The translations under genes were made by a program, and so were the position numbers. From Oscillospiraceae bacterium (GTDB lineage Bacteria; Bacillota; Clostridia; Oscillospirales; Oscillospiraceae): a DNA stretch of 64,000 bases. This document shows, piece by piece, positions 10,481-19,042 of the stretch (position 1 is its first letter; each line of letters opens with the position of its first letter). The stretch covers positions 159,229 through 223,228 of the forward strand of contig SVLI01000003.1 of assembly GCA_015068035.1 (NCBI GenBank), written 5' to 3'. The notes beneath the pieces are model-generated. The model saw only the letters and a list, made by a program, of their open reading frames with translations. It did no database searches and was not told the DNA's origin.

Positions 10481-10607
10481 TGATTGATTCTCCCTTTTCT
10501 TTCTTATAATTTAGAACTTCACTACATAAATTAACCCGCTGAATCTTGCAGTGAAATGGTATCATACTGCTCCGAAACAGCGGGATTTGTCTTGAAAAGT
10601 CAGAAAA

Positions 10608-11339
10608 TTACTCTTCCCAGTTGTGCCAGACGTTCTGCACGTCGTCATTATCCTCGAACATATCCAGCATCTTGCGCATGTTCTTAATGTCATCCTCATT
10701 GGTGAGGGTGATGTAGCCGTTCTGCGGCAGCATTTCCTCCTGCGCGGAGAGCAGCTTATACTTTCCGCCAAGCTTCTCTGCAACAGTCGCCACATCTTCA
10801 GGCAGCGTATAGACAGTGAAAACCTCGCCCTCTGCCTCAAAATCGTCCGCGCCTGCATCCAGCGCGTCCATCATGACCTCGTCCTCTTCCAGTTCCATAT
10901 CCTCGTTATCAATGACGATAACGCCCTTACGGTTGAAGGACCAGCTCACGCAGTTCGACGCACCGAGGTTCCCACCGTACTTATCAAAATAGTGCCGCAC
11001 TTCGCTTGCCGTGCGGTTGCGGTTATCCGTCATTGCCTCAACGATCACGGCAACGCCGCAAGGACCGTAGCCCTCATAGGTGACGGACTCGTAGTTCGTT
11101 GTATCCGAACCGCCGATGGCCTTTTCAATCGTGCGCTTGATGTTGTCGTTCGGCATGTTCGCAGCCTTCGCCTTGGCGATGACCGTTGCCAGACGGGAAT
11201 TGTTATTGGGGTCGCCGCTGCCACCCTCTTTGACCGCGACGATCATCTCTCTCGCGATCTTCGTGAAGGCCTGCGCGCGCTTTGCATCCGCCGCACCCTT
11301 CGTCTTCTGTATGTTATGCCACTTGGAATGACCAGACAT
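10608..11339 (-). CDS. yebC: YebC/PmpR family protein (TACO1-like)
   Basis: 243 residues with the invariant start MSGHSKWHNIQ and the early KGAADAKRAQAFTKIARE segment; also GGSGDPNNNSRL and a central GYGPCGVAVIVEAMTDN. The family was long annotated as a DNA-binding regulator. Recent work on bacterial and mitochondrial members points to a role in translation, helping ribosomes through difficult sequences such as proline stretches, so either name may be met. GAGGAG lies 9 bases before the ATG. Monocistronic, with its promoter facing away from that of trmB. Confidence 0.96.
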   Translation of the reverse strand: MSGHSKWHNIQKTKGAADAKRAQAFTKIAREMIVAVKEGGSGDPNNNSRLATVIAKAKAANMPNDNIKRTIEKAIGGSDTTNYESVTYEGYGPCGVAVIVEAMTDNRNRTASEVRHYFDKYGGNLGASNCVSWSFNRKGVIVIDNEDMELEEDEVMMDALDAGADDFEAEGEVFTVYTLPEDVATVAEKLGGKYKLLSAQEEMLPQNGYITLTNEDDIKNMRKMLDMFEDNDDVQNVWHNWEE

Positions 11340-11372
11340 ATATCTCAGCTCCTCTGAAAATTTAACGCAAAA

Positions 11373-11401
11373 ATTGTATCATAGCCGCGCAGCATTGGCA
11401 A
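11373..11401 (-). promoter_or_regulatory. Predicted sigma-A promoter of yebC
   Basis: Minus-strand TTGCCA (11396-11401), 17-base spacer, TACAAT (11373-11378); leader of about 25 bases. Confidence 0.7.
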
Positions 11402-11462
11402 GCACAACTTTTCTCACTTTTCCTGTTTTTCAAGATTTTACGCACGATCATGCGTTTTTCAG

Positions 11463-11491
11463 TTGCCGTTTCTGATGGAAAATGCTATGAT
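11463..11491 (+). promoter_or_regulatory. Predicted sigma-A promoter of trmB-xth
   Basis: TTGCCG (11463-11468), 17-base spacer, TATGAT (11486-11491). GGAG of the trmB ribosome site follows at about 11501. Confidence 0.65.
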
Positions 11492-11512
11492 CAGCACATG
11501 GAGTGATGAAAA

Positions 11513-12241
11513 ATGCGAATGCGTAAAAAACCGAATCTTGTGCCGCGCATGGAACGCTGCGCTGCGCTTTTGGAAACAAATCCTGAAGAAAGACTTGGCG
11601 GCTGGCTTAACGGAACGGAATATAAAGCGCTGCATCTGGAAATCGGCTGCGGCAAGGGCCGCTTCACGACGGCTGCTGCCGGAAGCATGTCGGATACACT
11701 GCTGATTGCGCTCGAACGCGTTGAAGACGCGATTGTTGTGGCGATGGAGCGTGCTCTCGAAGCCGAAGTCGGAAACGTCCGCTTCCTCGCTAAGGATGCG
11801 AAGGAGCTGGAAGCCTGCTTTGCTCCCGGCGAGCTCAGCCGGATCTATATCAATTTCTGCGACCCGTGGCCGAAGAGCCGGGATGCCAAGCACCGCCTGA
11901 CCTCCCCGTTTTTCCTGCGGAGTTACGCGCGTCTTCTGCCCATCGGCGGCGAGATTCATTTTAAGACGGACAACCGCCCGCTCTTTGATTGGTCTTTGGA
12001 GCAGCTTGAAGCCGAGGGTTGGACGCTGAAAGAGCAGAGCTTTGACCTGCATCGGGACGGCATTAACGGCTTCATGACGGACTATGAAGCAAAGTTCCAC
12101 GCTGAGGGCGTGCCGATCTGCCGCACGGTGGCAGTTAGGACGGAAGCCACCCGCTTTGATGGCGTTCCGGAGCGTCTGCGCAACGCCTCCCTTGCCGATG
12201 CGCGCGCAAATCAGACAGAGGGGGTTTCTCCATGCGAATGA
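11513..12241 (+). CDS. trmB: tRNA (guanine(46)-N7)-methyltransferase TrmB
   Basis: A 242-residue SAM-dependent enzyme that makes m7G46 in the variable loop of tRNAs. The SAM-binding motif is LEIGCGKGRF (about residues 43-52), followed by the family motif NFCDPWPKSRDAKHRL with the catalytic Asp, and the late FKTDNRPLFDWS segment. Typical length. GGAG lies 8 bases before the ATG. Its last 10 bases overlap the start of the exonuclease III gene, so the two are expected to be translated together. Confidence 0.96.
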   Translation: MRMRKKPNLVPRMERCAALLETNPEERLGGWLNGTEYKALHLEIGCGKGRFTTAAAGSMSDTLLIALERVEDAIVVAMERALEAEVGNVRFLAKDAKELEACFAPGELSRIYINFCDPWPKSRDAKHRLTSPFFLRSYARLLPIGGEIHFKTDNRPLFDWSLEQLEAEGWTLKEQSFDLHRDGINGFMTDYEAKFHAEGVPICRTVAVRTEATRFDGVPERLRNASLADARANQTEGVSPCE

Positions 12242-12984
12242 TCTCATGGAACGTAAACGGCCTTCGCGCAGTTGTGAAAAAAGGGTTTTACGAGTCCTTT
12301 GCTGCGCTGGATGCCGACGTCTTCTGCCTGCAGGAGACGAAGCTTCAAGCCGGTCAGATTGAGTTGGAACTGCCGGGTTATGAGCAGTACTGGGACTATG
12401 CCGAAAAGAAGGGCTATTCCGGCACGGCTGTGTTCACGCGCGTTCCGCCCCTTTCTGTGCGCCAAGGCATCGGCATCCCTGAGCACGATACCGAGGGCCG
12501 CTGTGTGACGCTGGAATTTGAGGAGTTTTTCCTTGTCTGTGTTTACACGCCGAATGCGCAGGATGGCCTAAAGCGGCTGGATTACCGCATGAGCTGGGAA
12601 GATGCCTTCCGGGAATATCTACTCTCGCTGGATGCTGTCAAGCCCGTTGTGGTTTGTGGCGACATGAACGTTGCGCATCAGGAGATTGATCTCAAAAATC
12701 CGAAGACAAACCGCGGGAATCCGGGTTTCTCCGACGAAGAGCGCGCAAAGTTCGGCGAGCTTCTTGAGGCCGGATTCACAGACACTTTCCGCAGCCTCTA
12801 TCCGGAGCTGGAAGATGCCTACACATGGTGGAGCTACCGTGCCGCGGCGCGCGAGCGAAATGTCGGTTGGCGCATCGATTACTTCCTCGTGTCCGACCGG
12901 CTCGCGCCGCGCATTTCAAAAGCCTTTATTTGCCCGGAGGTTTTCGGCAGCGACCACTGCCCCGTCGGGCTTGAACTTCTGTAA
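12232..12984 (+). CDS. xth: Exodeoxyribonuclease III (AP endonuclease, ExoA/Xth type)
   Basis: A 250-residue EEP-fold Mg-dependent nuclease that cuts at abasic sites and trims 3' ends in base-excision repair. Motifs in order: MISWNVNGLRA (Asn), LQETKLQ (metal Glu, about residue 35), CGDMNVAHQEIDLKNP (catalytic Asp and Asn), WRIDYFLVSD, and GSDHCPVGLEL with the catalytic Asp-His at the end. Complete and of usual length. The start ATG lies within the end of trmB and is preceded by GGGGG. The gene pair is repair plus tRNA modification with no known functional link. Confidence 0.95.
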   Translation: MRMISWNVNGLRAVVKKGFYESFAALDADVFCLQETKLQAGQIELELPGYEQYWDYAEKKGYSGTAVFTRVPPLSVRQGIGIPEHDTEGRCVTLEFEEFFLVCVYTPNAQDGLKRLDYRMSWEDAFREYLLSLDAVKPVVVCGDMNVAHQEIDLKNPKTNRGNPGFSDEERAKFGELLEAGFTDTFRSLYPELEDAYTWWSYRAAARERNVGWRIDYFLVSDRLAPRISKAFICPEVFGSDHCPVGLELL

Positions 12985-13071
12985 ACTTGTTAAAACGAAG
13001 AAGTCAAAGACAAATACGATACAAATCCGGATTAGCATTCGGATCAGAATCTTTCAAATACAGGTATCGCT

Positions 13072-14043
13072 ATGGTAAAGATCGGAAACATAGAACTTAA
13101 GGGGCGTCTTACGCTTGCGCCGATGGCCGGCGTGACGGACTCTGCCTTCCGGCAGATCTGCCGCGAAAAGGGCGCCGCGCTTGTCTGCACGGAGATGGTC
13201 AGCGCAAAGGCGCTTGTTTATCAGGATCAGAAAACGCGCTCCCTGCTGTATATCGCGCCGGACGAGCATCCCTGCGCTGCGCAGATTTTCGGAAGCGAGG
13301 CTGACGTCATGGCAGAGGCAGCGCCAATGGCGGCGGAGATTTCCGGCGCGGACATTTTGGATGTGAACATGGGCTGCCCTGTCGGCAAGATTGCAAAGAG
13401 CGGCGATGGAAGCGCTTTGATGCGCGATCCGGAGAAGGCCATGCGCATTCTTGAGGGCATTGTCCGCGCCGTGAAAATCCCGGTGACGGTCAAGATCCGC
13501 AAAGGCTGGGATTCCGGCAACGTGAACGCCGTTGAGTTTGCGCGCATGTGTGAGCAGGCAGGCGTAAGCGCCATTGCTGTGCACGGACGCACGAGAGCGC
13601 AGATGTATGCAGGCAAGGCGGACTGGGATATCATTCGCGAAGTCAAAAACGCAGTCAGCGTTCCGGTTTTTGCAAACGGCGACATCTTTGAGCCGGAGGA
13701 TGCTGCGCATATTTTGCGATATACCGGCTGCGATCTGGCGATGGTTGGGCGCGGCGGCTTCGGCAATCCATGGCTTTTCCAGCGCGGCAACGCAGCCATC
13801 GATGGCGAGGATATCCCACCCTTTCCGCCGTTGGCAGAGCGCATTGAAACTGCAATGCGTCAGCTGGAACTTGCCGCCGCGCAAAAGGGCGAGCGCGTCG
13901 CGTGCCTTGAAGCGAGACGGCATATGAGCTGGTATCTGCGCGGCGTTGCGCACGCCGGTTATTTCAAAAAACAGATTGTAGAGCTTGACAATTTGGAGGA
14001 CGCCCGTCGCATCACGGAGGCAATCAAACGGAATCTGAGGTGA
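13072..14043 (+). CDS. dusB: tRNA-dihydrouridine synthase (DusB family)
   Basis: A 323-residue FMN flavoenzyme that reduces uridine to dihydrouridine in tRNA. TIM-barrel signature LAPMAGVTDSAFR (about residues 15-27), the catalytic Cys in NMGCPVGKI (about 101), TVKIRKGWD, AVHGRTRAQ and FANGDIF for FMN phosphate binding. The start region has only a weak ribosome site (AGGT 8 bases before). It is followed after 4 bases by an ECF sigma factor gene, suggesting an operon. Confidence 0.95.
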   Translation: MVKIGNIELKGRLTLAPMAGVTDSAFRQICREKGAALVCTEMVSAKALVYQDQKTRSLLYIAPDEHPCAAQIFGSEADVMAEAAPMAAEISGADILDVNMGCPVGKIAKSGDGSALMRDPEKAMRILEGIVRAVKIPVTVKIRKGWDSGNVNAVEFARMCEQAGVSAIAVHGRTRAQMYAGKADWDIIREVKNAVSVPVFANGDIFEPEDAAHILRYTGCDLAMVGRGGFGNPWLFQRGNAAIDGEDIPPFPPLAERIETAMRQLELAAAQKGERVACLEARRHMSWYLRGVAHAGYFKKQIVELDNLEDARRITEAIKRNLR

Positions 14044-14047
14044 AGCT

Positions 14048-14662
14048 ATGACGCGGGAGGAAGAGCGTTCCGTCATTGAGCGTGTGCTCAGCGGCGATGC
14101 GGACGCTTTTGCAGACATCGTGCTCGCATATCAAAAATTTGTATATAACCTCGCGCTGCGCATGCTGCGCAATGCCGACGACGCACTGGATATCTCGCAG
14201 GAGGTGTTTCTGCGCGCCTATACCTCCCTGCGTGATTTTCGCGGAGACAGCCGGCTCTCCACCTGGCTCTATCGGACGACCAACAACCTTTGCGTGGATC
14301 ATCTGCGCAAGCGAAAGCGTCGGGGTGAAGTGTTGCGCACCGCATCCACTGACGAGATGCAGGAAAGGACACCGGAAATTCCGGACGAGAGCGGCACGCC
14401 GGAGGATATGCTGCTGCGTCGGGAGCAACGTGCCGTGCTGGAAGATGGTCTTCGTGCGCTGCCTGAGGGCGACCGAAAAATCCTACTGCTTCGTGAGAGC
14501 GGCGGGCTGAGCTACGAGGAGATCGCCGATGCTCTGCATATCGGGCTTGGGACAGTCAAATCCAGACTCTCCCGCGCGAGAAAAAAGCTCGGCAAATATT
14601 TGTCGGAAAGCGGGAACTTTTCCGATGCTGCGCCGTCTATAGATCAGAGCAAGGAGGTGTGA
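14048..14662 (+). CDS. ECF-type RNA polymerase sigma factor (SigW/RpoE-like)
   Basis: A 204-residue sigma-70 family protein with region 2 (FADIVLAYQKFVYNLALRM, about residues 20-38, and the promoter-opening DALDISQEVFLRAY) and region 4 (ALPEGDRKILLLRESGGLSYEEIADAL, then GLGTVKSRLSRARKKL for -35 recognition). Regions 1.1 and 3 are absent, as expected for the extracytoplasmic-function group. The next gene begins beside its stop codon and encodes a zinc-finger anti-sigma factor, so the pair is a classic sigma/anti-sigma module responding to an envelope signal. The inducing signal and targets are unknown. Confidence 0.93.
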   Translation: MTREEERSVIERVLSGDADAFADIVLAYQKFVYNLALRMLRNADDALDISQEVFLRAYTSLRDFRGDSRLSTWLYRTTNNLCVDHLRKRKRRGEVLRTASTDEMQERTPEIPDESGTPEDMLLRREQRAVLEDGLRALPEGDRKILLLRESGGLSYEEIADALHIGLGTVKSRLSRARKKLGKYLSESGNFSDAAPSIDQSKEV

Positions 14663-14667
14663 GCGCG

Positions 14668-15429
14668 ATGCGGGAATGCAAAAAATATCAGGATATGATC
14701 AGCTGCGCAATTGACGGCGAGCTGAGTGCCAACGAGCGGCGCGCGCTTTCACATCATCTGGAGCGCTGCCCGGACTGCCGCAGCGTCTATGCTCAGATGC
14801 AGCAGCTGACAACTTCTCTGCAGCAATCTGCCGTCGAGCCGCCCGCAGCGCTGCTTGAGGGCGTGATGCGCAGCATTGGCGCGACGACGCCGGAGGCTAA
14901 AAAACCGAGAAAGAAAAACTACATTCGCTATATATCCGCTGCAGCCTGCCTTGCCCTCGTTCTGTTCATCGGTTATGCAGCGCTGCATTCCGGTTTTGGC
15001 GTGGGCAAAGACGCAGCCGCGCCGGAGAACAACGCCGCCTTTGACCGTTACACAGTCGGCGGCGAATCTATCGGCTTATACGATGATTTCGCAGATTCCG
15101 GCGTGGTCATGGAGCCCACATCCCAGGAGTTTCCCACAAACGAAGAGTCCGGAAACAGCGTAACCGACGCGGAAACAAGCGACAGGGGCCTGGATACCAG
15201 CGAAGAAAGCGAAACCGAAGCGCTTTTCGTTGAATGGGACGGCATAACCTTCACCTACAGCGGACATAGCGACTACGCGCCCGATTTCGGCGGAGAAACG
15301 CTCAGCTACGATGTGCTGACGCTGCCGGAAAATCTGAAAACCGATCCCCAGCGCAATCCCCTGCTCTGCGGTGAAACGCTTTTGATCCCGGACGCCGGGG
15401 GCGGCTGGTTCACTTTTTCGCAAAACTGA
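14668..15429 (+). CDS. Membrane anti-sigma factor with zf-HC2 domain
   Basis: 253 residues. The N-terminal domain has the zinc anti-sigma motif His-x3-Cys-x2-Cys (HHLERCPDC, about residues 28-36) after CKKYQDMIS; a single membrane helix follows (about 93-110), then a Ser/Glu-rich extracytoplasmic part ending in a compact folded tail. It should hold the adjacent ECF sigma factor at the membrane until a signal releases it. The ATG at 14668 is preferred over the GTG at 14659 because AAGGAGG ends 10 bases before it and only 1 base before the GTG. The outside domain is not recognised. A terminator follows 16 bases later. Confidence 0.88.
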   Translation: MRECKKYQDMISCAIDGELSANERRALSHHLERCPDCRSVYAQMQQLTTSLQQSAVEPPAALLEGVMRSIGATTPEAKKPRKKNYIRYISAAACLALVLFIGYAALHSGFGVGKDAAAPENNAAFDRYTVGGESIGLYDDFADSGVVMEPTSQEFPTNEESGNSVTDAETSDRGLDTSEESETEALFVEWDGITFTYSGHSDYAPDFGGETLSYDVLTLPENLKTDPQRNPLLCGETLLIPDAGGGWFTFSQN

Positions 15430-15445
15430 TATGAAAATTCAATGC

Positions 15446-15478
15446 GGAGAGATGCCATTTTTAACAGTGCATCTCTCC
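15446..15478 (+). terminator. Hairpin after the sigma/anti-sigma genes
   Basis: A 10-bp perfect stem GGAGAGATGC/GCATCTCTCC (15446-15455, 15469-15478). The T-tract after it is poor (TCATCGCTGTTT), so termination is likely but not certain. Confidence 0.55.
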
Positions 15479-15505
15479 TCATCGCTGTTTATGCGCAAGT
15501 GCTGC

Positions 15506-15534
15506 TTGCATCCCATAGCGCACTGTGCTAATAT
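15506..15534 (+). promoter_or_regulatory. Predicted promoter of the metal-binding lipoprotein gene
   Basis: TTGCAT (15506-15511), 17-base spacer, TAATAT (15529-15534). No clear Zur or Fur operator was seen around it. Confidence 0.6.
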
Positions 15535-15568
15535 GACATTGAACAAAACAAAAAGTCAGGTGTTCAAA

Positions 15569-16582
15569 ATGAAACGAATATCTATTCTCGCGCTCTGTCT
15601 TGTTCTGCTGCTGTTGTGCTGTCTTACAGCCTGCGGCGGACAAAATAACAGCGATGAACCGAAACCGAAGCAGATCGTCTGCATCTCTTTCCCGGAATAC
15701 GACTGGACGCGCAATCTACTTGGCGAAAACCCAGCCGGAATGGAGCTCTCGCTCCTGATCGACAACGGTGTGGATGTGCACAGCTATCAGCCGACCGTGG
15801 AAGACGTTGCTGCGATCACGGATTGTGATCTTCTGGTATGCAGCGGCGGCGTATCCGAACAATGGGTGCGCGATGCGTGGGAAAACAATAAACACGGCGC
15901 CATGGTGGACATGATGCAGACGCTCTCATCTCAGCTTGTGCAGGAAGAACTCCTCGAGGGCATGACGCCGGAATCCGGTGAACATGCGCATGAGCACGAA
16001 ACCGAGCACGAACACGCAGAAGATATGGAGTTTGATGAGCACGTGTGGCTCTCTCTGCGAAACGCGCAGGTCGTCTGTGCGGCAATCACTGAGCAGCTCT
16101 GCACTTTGGATGCAGCGAACGAGGAAGAATACCGCGAGAATTTAAACCACTATCAGCAGAAGCTCTCCGAGCTCGACACGCGCTATACAGAGGTCTTTTC
16201 CGCTGCGCCGCTACACACGATTCTCGTTGCTGACCGCTTCCCCTTCCGCTACCTTGTGCAGGATTATGCGTTGGATTATTACGCTGCCTTTGCCGGCTGC
16301 TCCGCGGAGACGGATGCAAGCTTTGAGACCGTTTTGTTTCTTGCGGACAAGCTCTCTGCGCTTGATCTGCCCTGCGTGCTGATTTTGACGGGTTCCGATG
16401 CGCGCATTGCCGAAGCCGTGCTTGCCAACAGCCGCGACGCGGATCGCGAGGTGCTTGCTGTCGATCCCCTGCAGTCCGTCCGTCAGTCGCAGATTGATGA
16501 GGGATTTGATTACCTCTCCGCGATGGAGCACAACCTCGCTGCCATTGCCAAAGCGCTTGGCGCAGAGACGGAAAGCAGGTGA
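15569..16582 (+). CDS. Zinc/manganese ABC transporter substrate-binding lipoprotein (ZnuA-like)
   Basis: 337 residues with a lipoprotein signal (hydrophobic run LALCLVLLLLCC, then lipobox LTAC, Cys at about residue 22), so anchored outside the membrane. The cluster A-I fold is shown by DWTRNLLGENP, DVHSYQPTVEDV (metal His) and a His/Glu-rich loop (EHAHEHETEHEHAED, about residues 135-150) typical of zinc binders. DEHVWLSLRNA gives a second metal His, and VADRFPFRYLVQDYALDYYA a third conserved region. The much longer upstream reading frame is ignored because AGGTG and the lipobox fix the ATG at 15569. No permease or ATPase gene is adjacent, so it must work with an ABC transporter encoded elsewhere. 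Fumarase genes follow after 4 bases. Confidence 0.88.
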   Translation: MKRISILALCLVLLLLCCLTACGGQNNSDEPKPKQIVCISFPEYDWTRNLLGENPAGMELSLLIDNGVDVHSYQPTVEDVAAITDCDLLVCSGGVSEQWVRDAWENNKHGAMVDMMQTLSSQLVQEELLEGMTPESGEHAHEHETEHEHAEDMEFDEHVWLSLRNAQVVCAAITEQLCTLDAANEEEYRENLNHYQQKLSELDTRYTEVFSAAPLHTILVADRFPFRYLVQDYALDYYAAFAGCSAETDASFETVLFLADKLSALDLPCVLILTGSDARIAEAVLANSRDADREVLAVDPLQSVRQSQIDEGFDYLSAMEHNLAAIAKALGAETESR

Positions 16583-16586
16583 CCCC

Positions 16587-17420
16587 ATGAGGGAGATTCA
16601 CTCTGAAGTCATTGCGCAGCGCGTTGCGGAGATGTGCATCCGCGCCAACACTGTCCTGCCGGAAGATGTGTGCGCGGCATTGGAAGCATCAAGAGCGCGT
16701 GAGGACGGCATCGTTGCCCGGGACGTGCTCGACACAATCATTGAAAATTACCACATTGCAAACCCCGTGCCGATCTGCCAGGACACCGGCATGGCCTGTG
16801 TATTCTTGGAAATCGGGCAGGACGTACACATTGTCGGCGATCTGACGCAGGCGGTAAATGCCGGCGTTGCAAAAGGCTATACGGAGGCTTATCTCCGCAA
16901 ATCCGTCGTGCGCGACCCGCTCTTTCGCGAGAACACGGGCGACAACACGCCCGCCATGCTCTACACGGAGCTTGTGCCCGGCGACAGCGTTCGCATCACC
17001 GTTGCACCCAAAGGCTTCGGAAGCGAAAACATGAGCCGCATTGCCATGCTCAAGCCGGCTGACGGCGTGGACGGCGTTGTGGATTTTGTGCTGGAGACCG
17101 TGCGCCTTGCCGGACCGAATCCCTGCCCACCCATCGTGGTCGGCGTTGGCATCGGCGGAAACTTTGACAAGGCGGCACTACTGGCGAAGAAAGCCCTCCT
17201 GCGTCCCATCGGCAGCCGGAATGAGACGCCGTTTTATGCGCAGCTCGAAGAAACATTGCTTGAAAAGATCAACGCGCTCGGCATCGGACCGCAGGGCCTC
17301 GGCGGACGTACAACCGCGCTCGGCGTGCAGATCGAAACGCTGCCCACGCACATCGCCGGTCTCCCCTGCGCCGTCAACATCAACTGCCACGTATCAAGGC
17401 ATATCACGGAGGTGCTGTGA
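16587..17420 (+). CDS. fumA: Fumarate hydratase subunit alpha (class I, iron-sulfur)
   Basis: 277 residues corresponding to the N-terminal half of class I fumarases (TtdA/FumA-N). It carries the substrate and 4Fe-4S regions, including CQDTGMACVFLEIG (cluster Cys about residue 57) and GIGGNFDKAALLAKKALLRP; further cluster-type Cys occur in NPCPP and NINCH near the end. With the beta subunit it interconverts fumarate and malate; the enzyme is oxygen sensitive, fitting an anaerobe. The ATG at 16587 is chosen from homology (MREIHSEVIAQRV); a GCAGGTGA site lies upstream. The stop overlaps the ATG of the beta subunit. Confidence 0.94.
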   Translation: MREIHSEVIAQRVAEMCIRANTVLPEDVCAALEASRAREDGIVARDVLDTIIENYHIANPVPICQDTGMACVFLEIGQDVHIVGDLTQAVNAGVAKGYTEAYLRKSVVRDPLFRENTGDNTPAMLYTELVPGDSVRITVAPKGFGSENMSRIAMLKPADGVDGVVDFVLETVRLAGPNPCPPIVVGVGIGGNFDKAALLAKKALLRPIGSRNETPFYAQLEETLLEKINALGIGPQGLGGRTTALGVQIETLPTHIAGLPCAVNINCHVSRHITEVL

Positions 17421-17983
17421 TGCGCATTGAGATTACAGCTCCCCTGACAAAAGAGACGGCCGCCTCGCTTCGAGCCGGAGACAGCGTGAGCATCAGCGGT
17501 GTGATCTATTCCGCGCGGGACGCAGCGCACAAGAAGCTTTGTGAACTAATCGAAAAGGGCGAAGCGCTCCCCTTCCCGATTGATGGCTCAGTAATTTATT
17601 ATATGGGTCCCTCCCCAGCACAGCCGGGCGCTGTGATTGGAGCTGCGGGACCGACAACGAGCTACCGGATGGATCCCTACGCACCGAGACTGCTCTCGCT
17701 CGGCAGCCTTGGCATGATCGGCAAAGGACGCCGCAGCGCGGAGGTCATTAAGGCGACAAAAAGCGCCGGTGCTGTGTACTTCGGCGCAGTAGGCGGCGCA
17801 GGCGCGCTGCTGCAGCGCTGCATCCGCAAGGCGGAAGTGGTTTGCTGGCCGGAGCTTGGCGCGGAAGCGCTTATGCGGCTTGAAGTGCACGAGCTGCCCG
17901 CGATCGTCGTGATCGATTCGCTTGGATGCAACCTTTATGAAACCGGACCGAGAGATTATCTGAAACAGCACGGAGGCAAATGA
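17420..17983 (+). CDS. fumB: Fumarate hydratase subunit beta (class I)
   Basis: 187 residues matching the C-terminal fumarase domain (TtdB/FumA-C): LRAGDSVSISGVIYSARDAAHKKL near the start, YMGPSPAQPG and AAGPTTSYRMDPYAPRLL in the centre, and MIGKG with a downstream GAVGGAGALL. The ATG at 17420 is 7 bases after GGAGG and shares its first base with the alpha stop; the GTG just before it is less likely. An equimolar complex with the alpha subunit is expected. Tartrate dehydratase is the main alternative because the families are hard to separate by eye. Confidence 0.93.
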   Translation: MRIEITAPLTKETAASLRAGDSVSISGVIYSARDAAHKKLCELIEKGEALPFPIDGSVIYYMGPSPAQPGAVIGAAGPTTSYRMDPYAPRLLSLGSLGMIGKGRRSAEVIKATKSAGAVYFGAVGGAGALLQRCIRKAEVVCWPELGAEALMRLEVHELPAIVVIDSLGCNLYETGPRDYLKQHGGK

Positions 17984-17984
17984 T

Positions 17985-18986
17985 ATGGATTACAGATCTG
18001 ACTCCCCGCAGGTGCTTGTGGATTTTCTGACCTATCACGAAACCATCCGCAGCCACTCAAAGGCCACGGTAGATGAATATTATCTGGATCTGCGCAACTT
18101 CCTGCGCTATCTCAAGATCCTGCGCGGCATTGTGCCGAAGGACACACCATTTGAGCAGATCGGCATTCTTGATGTGGATGTGGACTTTCTTGGCAAAGTC
18201 ACACTCACGGAGGTTTATGCCTATCTTTCCTATCTCTCGCGTGACCGGGTGCGCAGCCAGCGCAGCCACGTTGCGGAGTATGGGCTAAGCCCTTCCACGC
18301 GAGCAAGAAAAATTGCGACCATCCGGAGTTTTTACCGTTATCTCTGCACGAAGGCAAAACTTCTGAGCGAAAACCCCGTACAGGATCTGGACTCTCCGAA
18401 GCTCAAAAAATCCTTGCCGCGTTATTTGACGTTGGATGAAAGCCGCGCACTTCTGCAGGCGGTCGACGGAAAAAACGCCGAACGGGATTACTGCATTCTC
18501 TGCATCTTTCTCAACTGCGGTCTGCGCATCTCCGAAATCGTGGGGCTGAACATTCAGGATTTTCAAAGCGATCATCTGCGTGTGCTCGGCAAGGGCAACA
18601 AAGAGCGTATTGTATTTCTCAACGATGCAACAGTGGATGCCATCAACGCGCATCTTGATCTGCGCAAGCTGGTCAAGTCGCCGGACGGCAATGCCATGTT
18701 TCTTTCCAGCCGAAGAAATCGCATCAGCCGGGAGACCGTGCACAGCATGGTCAAGAAAACGCTGCTCAAAGCGGGACTGGACAGTACGCAGTACAGCGCG
18801 CACAAGCTGCGCCACACGGCGGCAACTCTGATGCTCCAAAACGGCGTGGATGTCCGCACGCTGCAGGAAGTACTCGGGCATGAAAACCTCAACACAACGC
18901 AAATCTATACGCATGTGGACGACGCATCCCTGCGCATCGCGGCACAATCCAATCCCCTCGGCAGTTTCAGGCCGAAGAAAAAATAA
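17985..18986 (+). CDS. Tyrosine recombinase, XerC/XerD type
   Basis: 333 residues with an N-terminal SAM-like DNA-binding domain and a complete catalytic domain: Arg in CGLRISEIVGL, Lys in LGKGNKERIV, HKLRHTAATLM (His-x-x-Arg), LGHENLNTTQIYTH (His and nucleophilic Tyr). All catalytic residues are present. Length is a little above XerC/D because the N domain carries an inserted stretch (about residues 55-95) with SRDRVRSQRSHVAEYG. It may resolve chromosome dimers at dif, or be a stand-alone integrase relative; there are no phage genes nearby, and it is the last gene after fumarase with a 1-base gap, which favours a housekeeping role. Confidence 0.9.
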   Translation: MDYRSDSPQVLVDFLTYHETIRSHSKATVDEYYLDLRNFLRYLKILRGIVPKDTPFEQIGILDVDVDFLGKVTLTEVYAYLSYLSRDRVRSQRSHVAEYGLSPSTRARKIATIRSFYRYLCTKAKLLSENPVQDLDSPKLKKSLPRYLTLDESRALLQAVDGKNAERDYCILCIFLNCGLRISEIVGLNIQDFQSDHLRVLGKGNKERIVFLNDATVDAINAHLDLRKLVKSPDGNAMFLSSRRNRISRETVHSMVKKTLLKAGLDSTQYSAHKLRHTAATLMLQNGVDVRTLQEVLGHENLNTTQIYTHVDDASLRIAAQSNPLGSFRPKKK

Positions 18987-18990
18987 GAAA

Positions 18991-19031
18991 AAGGCTCGGC
19001 CTGTACTAAAACAGGCAGAGCCTTCTATTTT
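18991..19031 (+). terminator. Bidirectional terminator between xer-type gene and dnaC
   Basis: Arms 18991-19004 and 19011-19024 (AAGGCTCGGCCTGT and near complement) with a 6-base loop, followed by CTATTTTTTG on the plus strand and, on the minus strand, by TTTTTCTTATTTTTTC. It serves both convergent genes. Confidence 0.88.
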
Positions 19032-19042
19032 TTGCAGCATGA

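Noticed and set aside
10535..10584. Inverted repeat CCCGCTG/CAGCGGG as a yebC terminator
   Set aside because: Only 7 bp with a 36-base loop and no T-tract; too weak to call.
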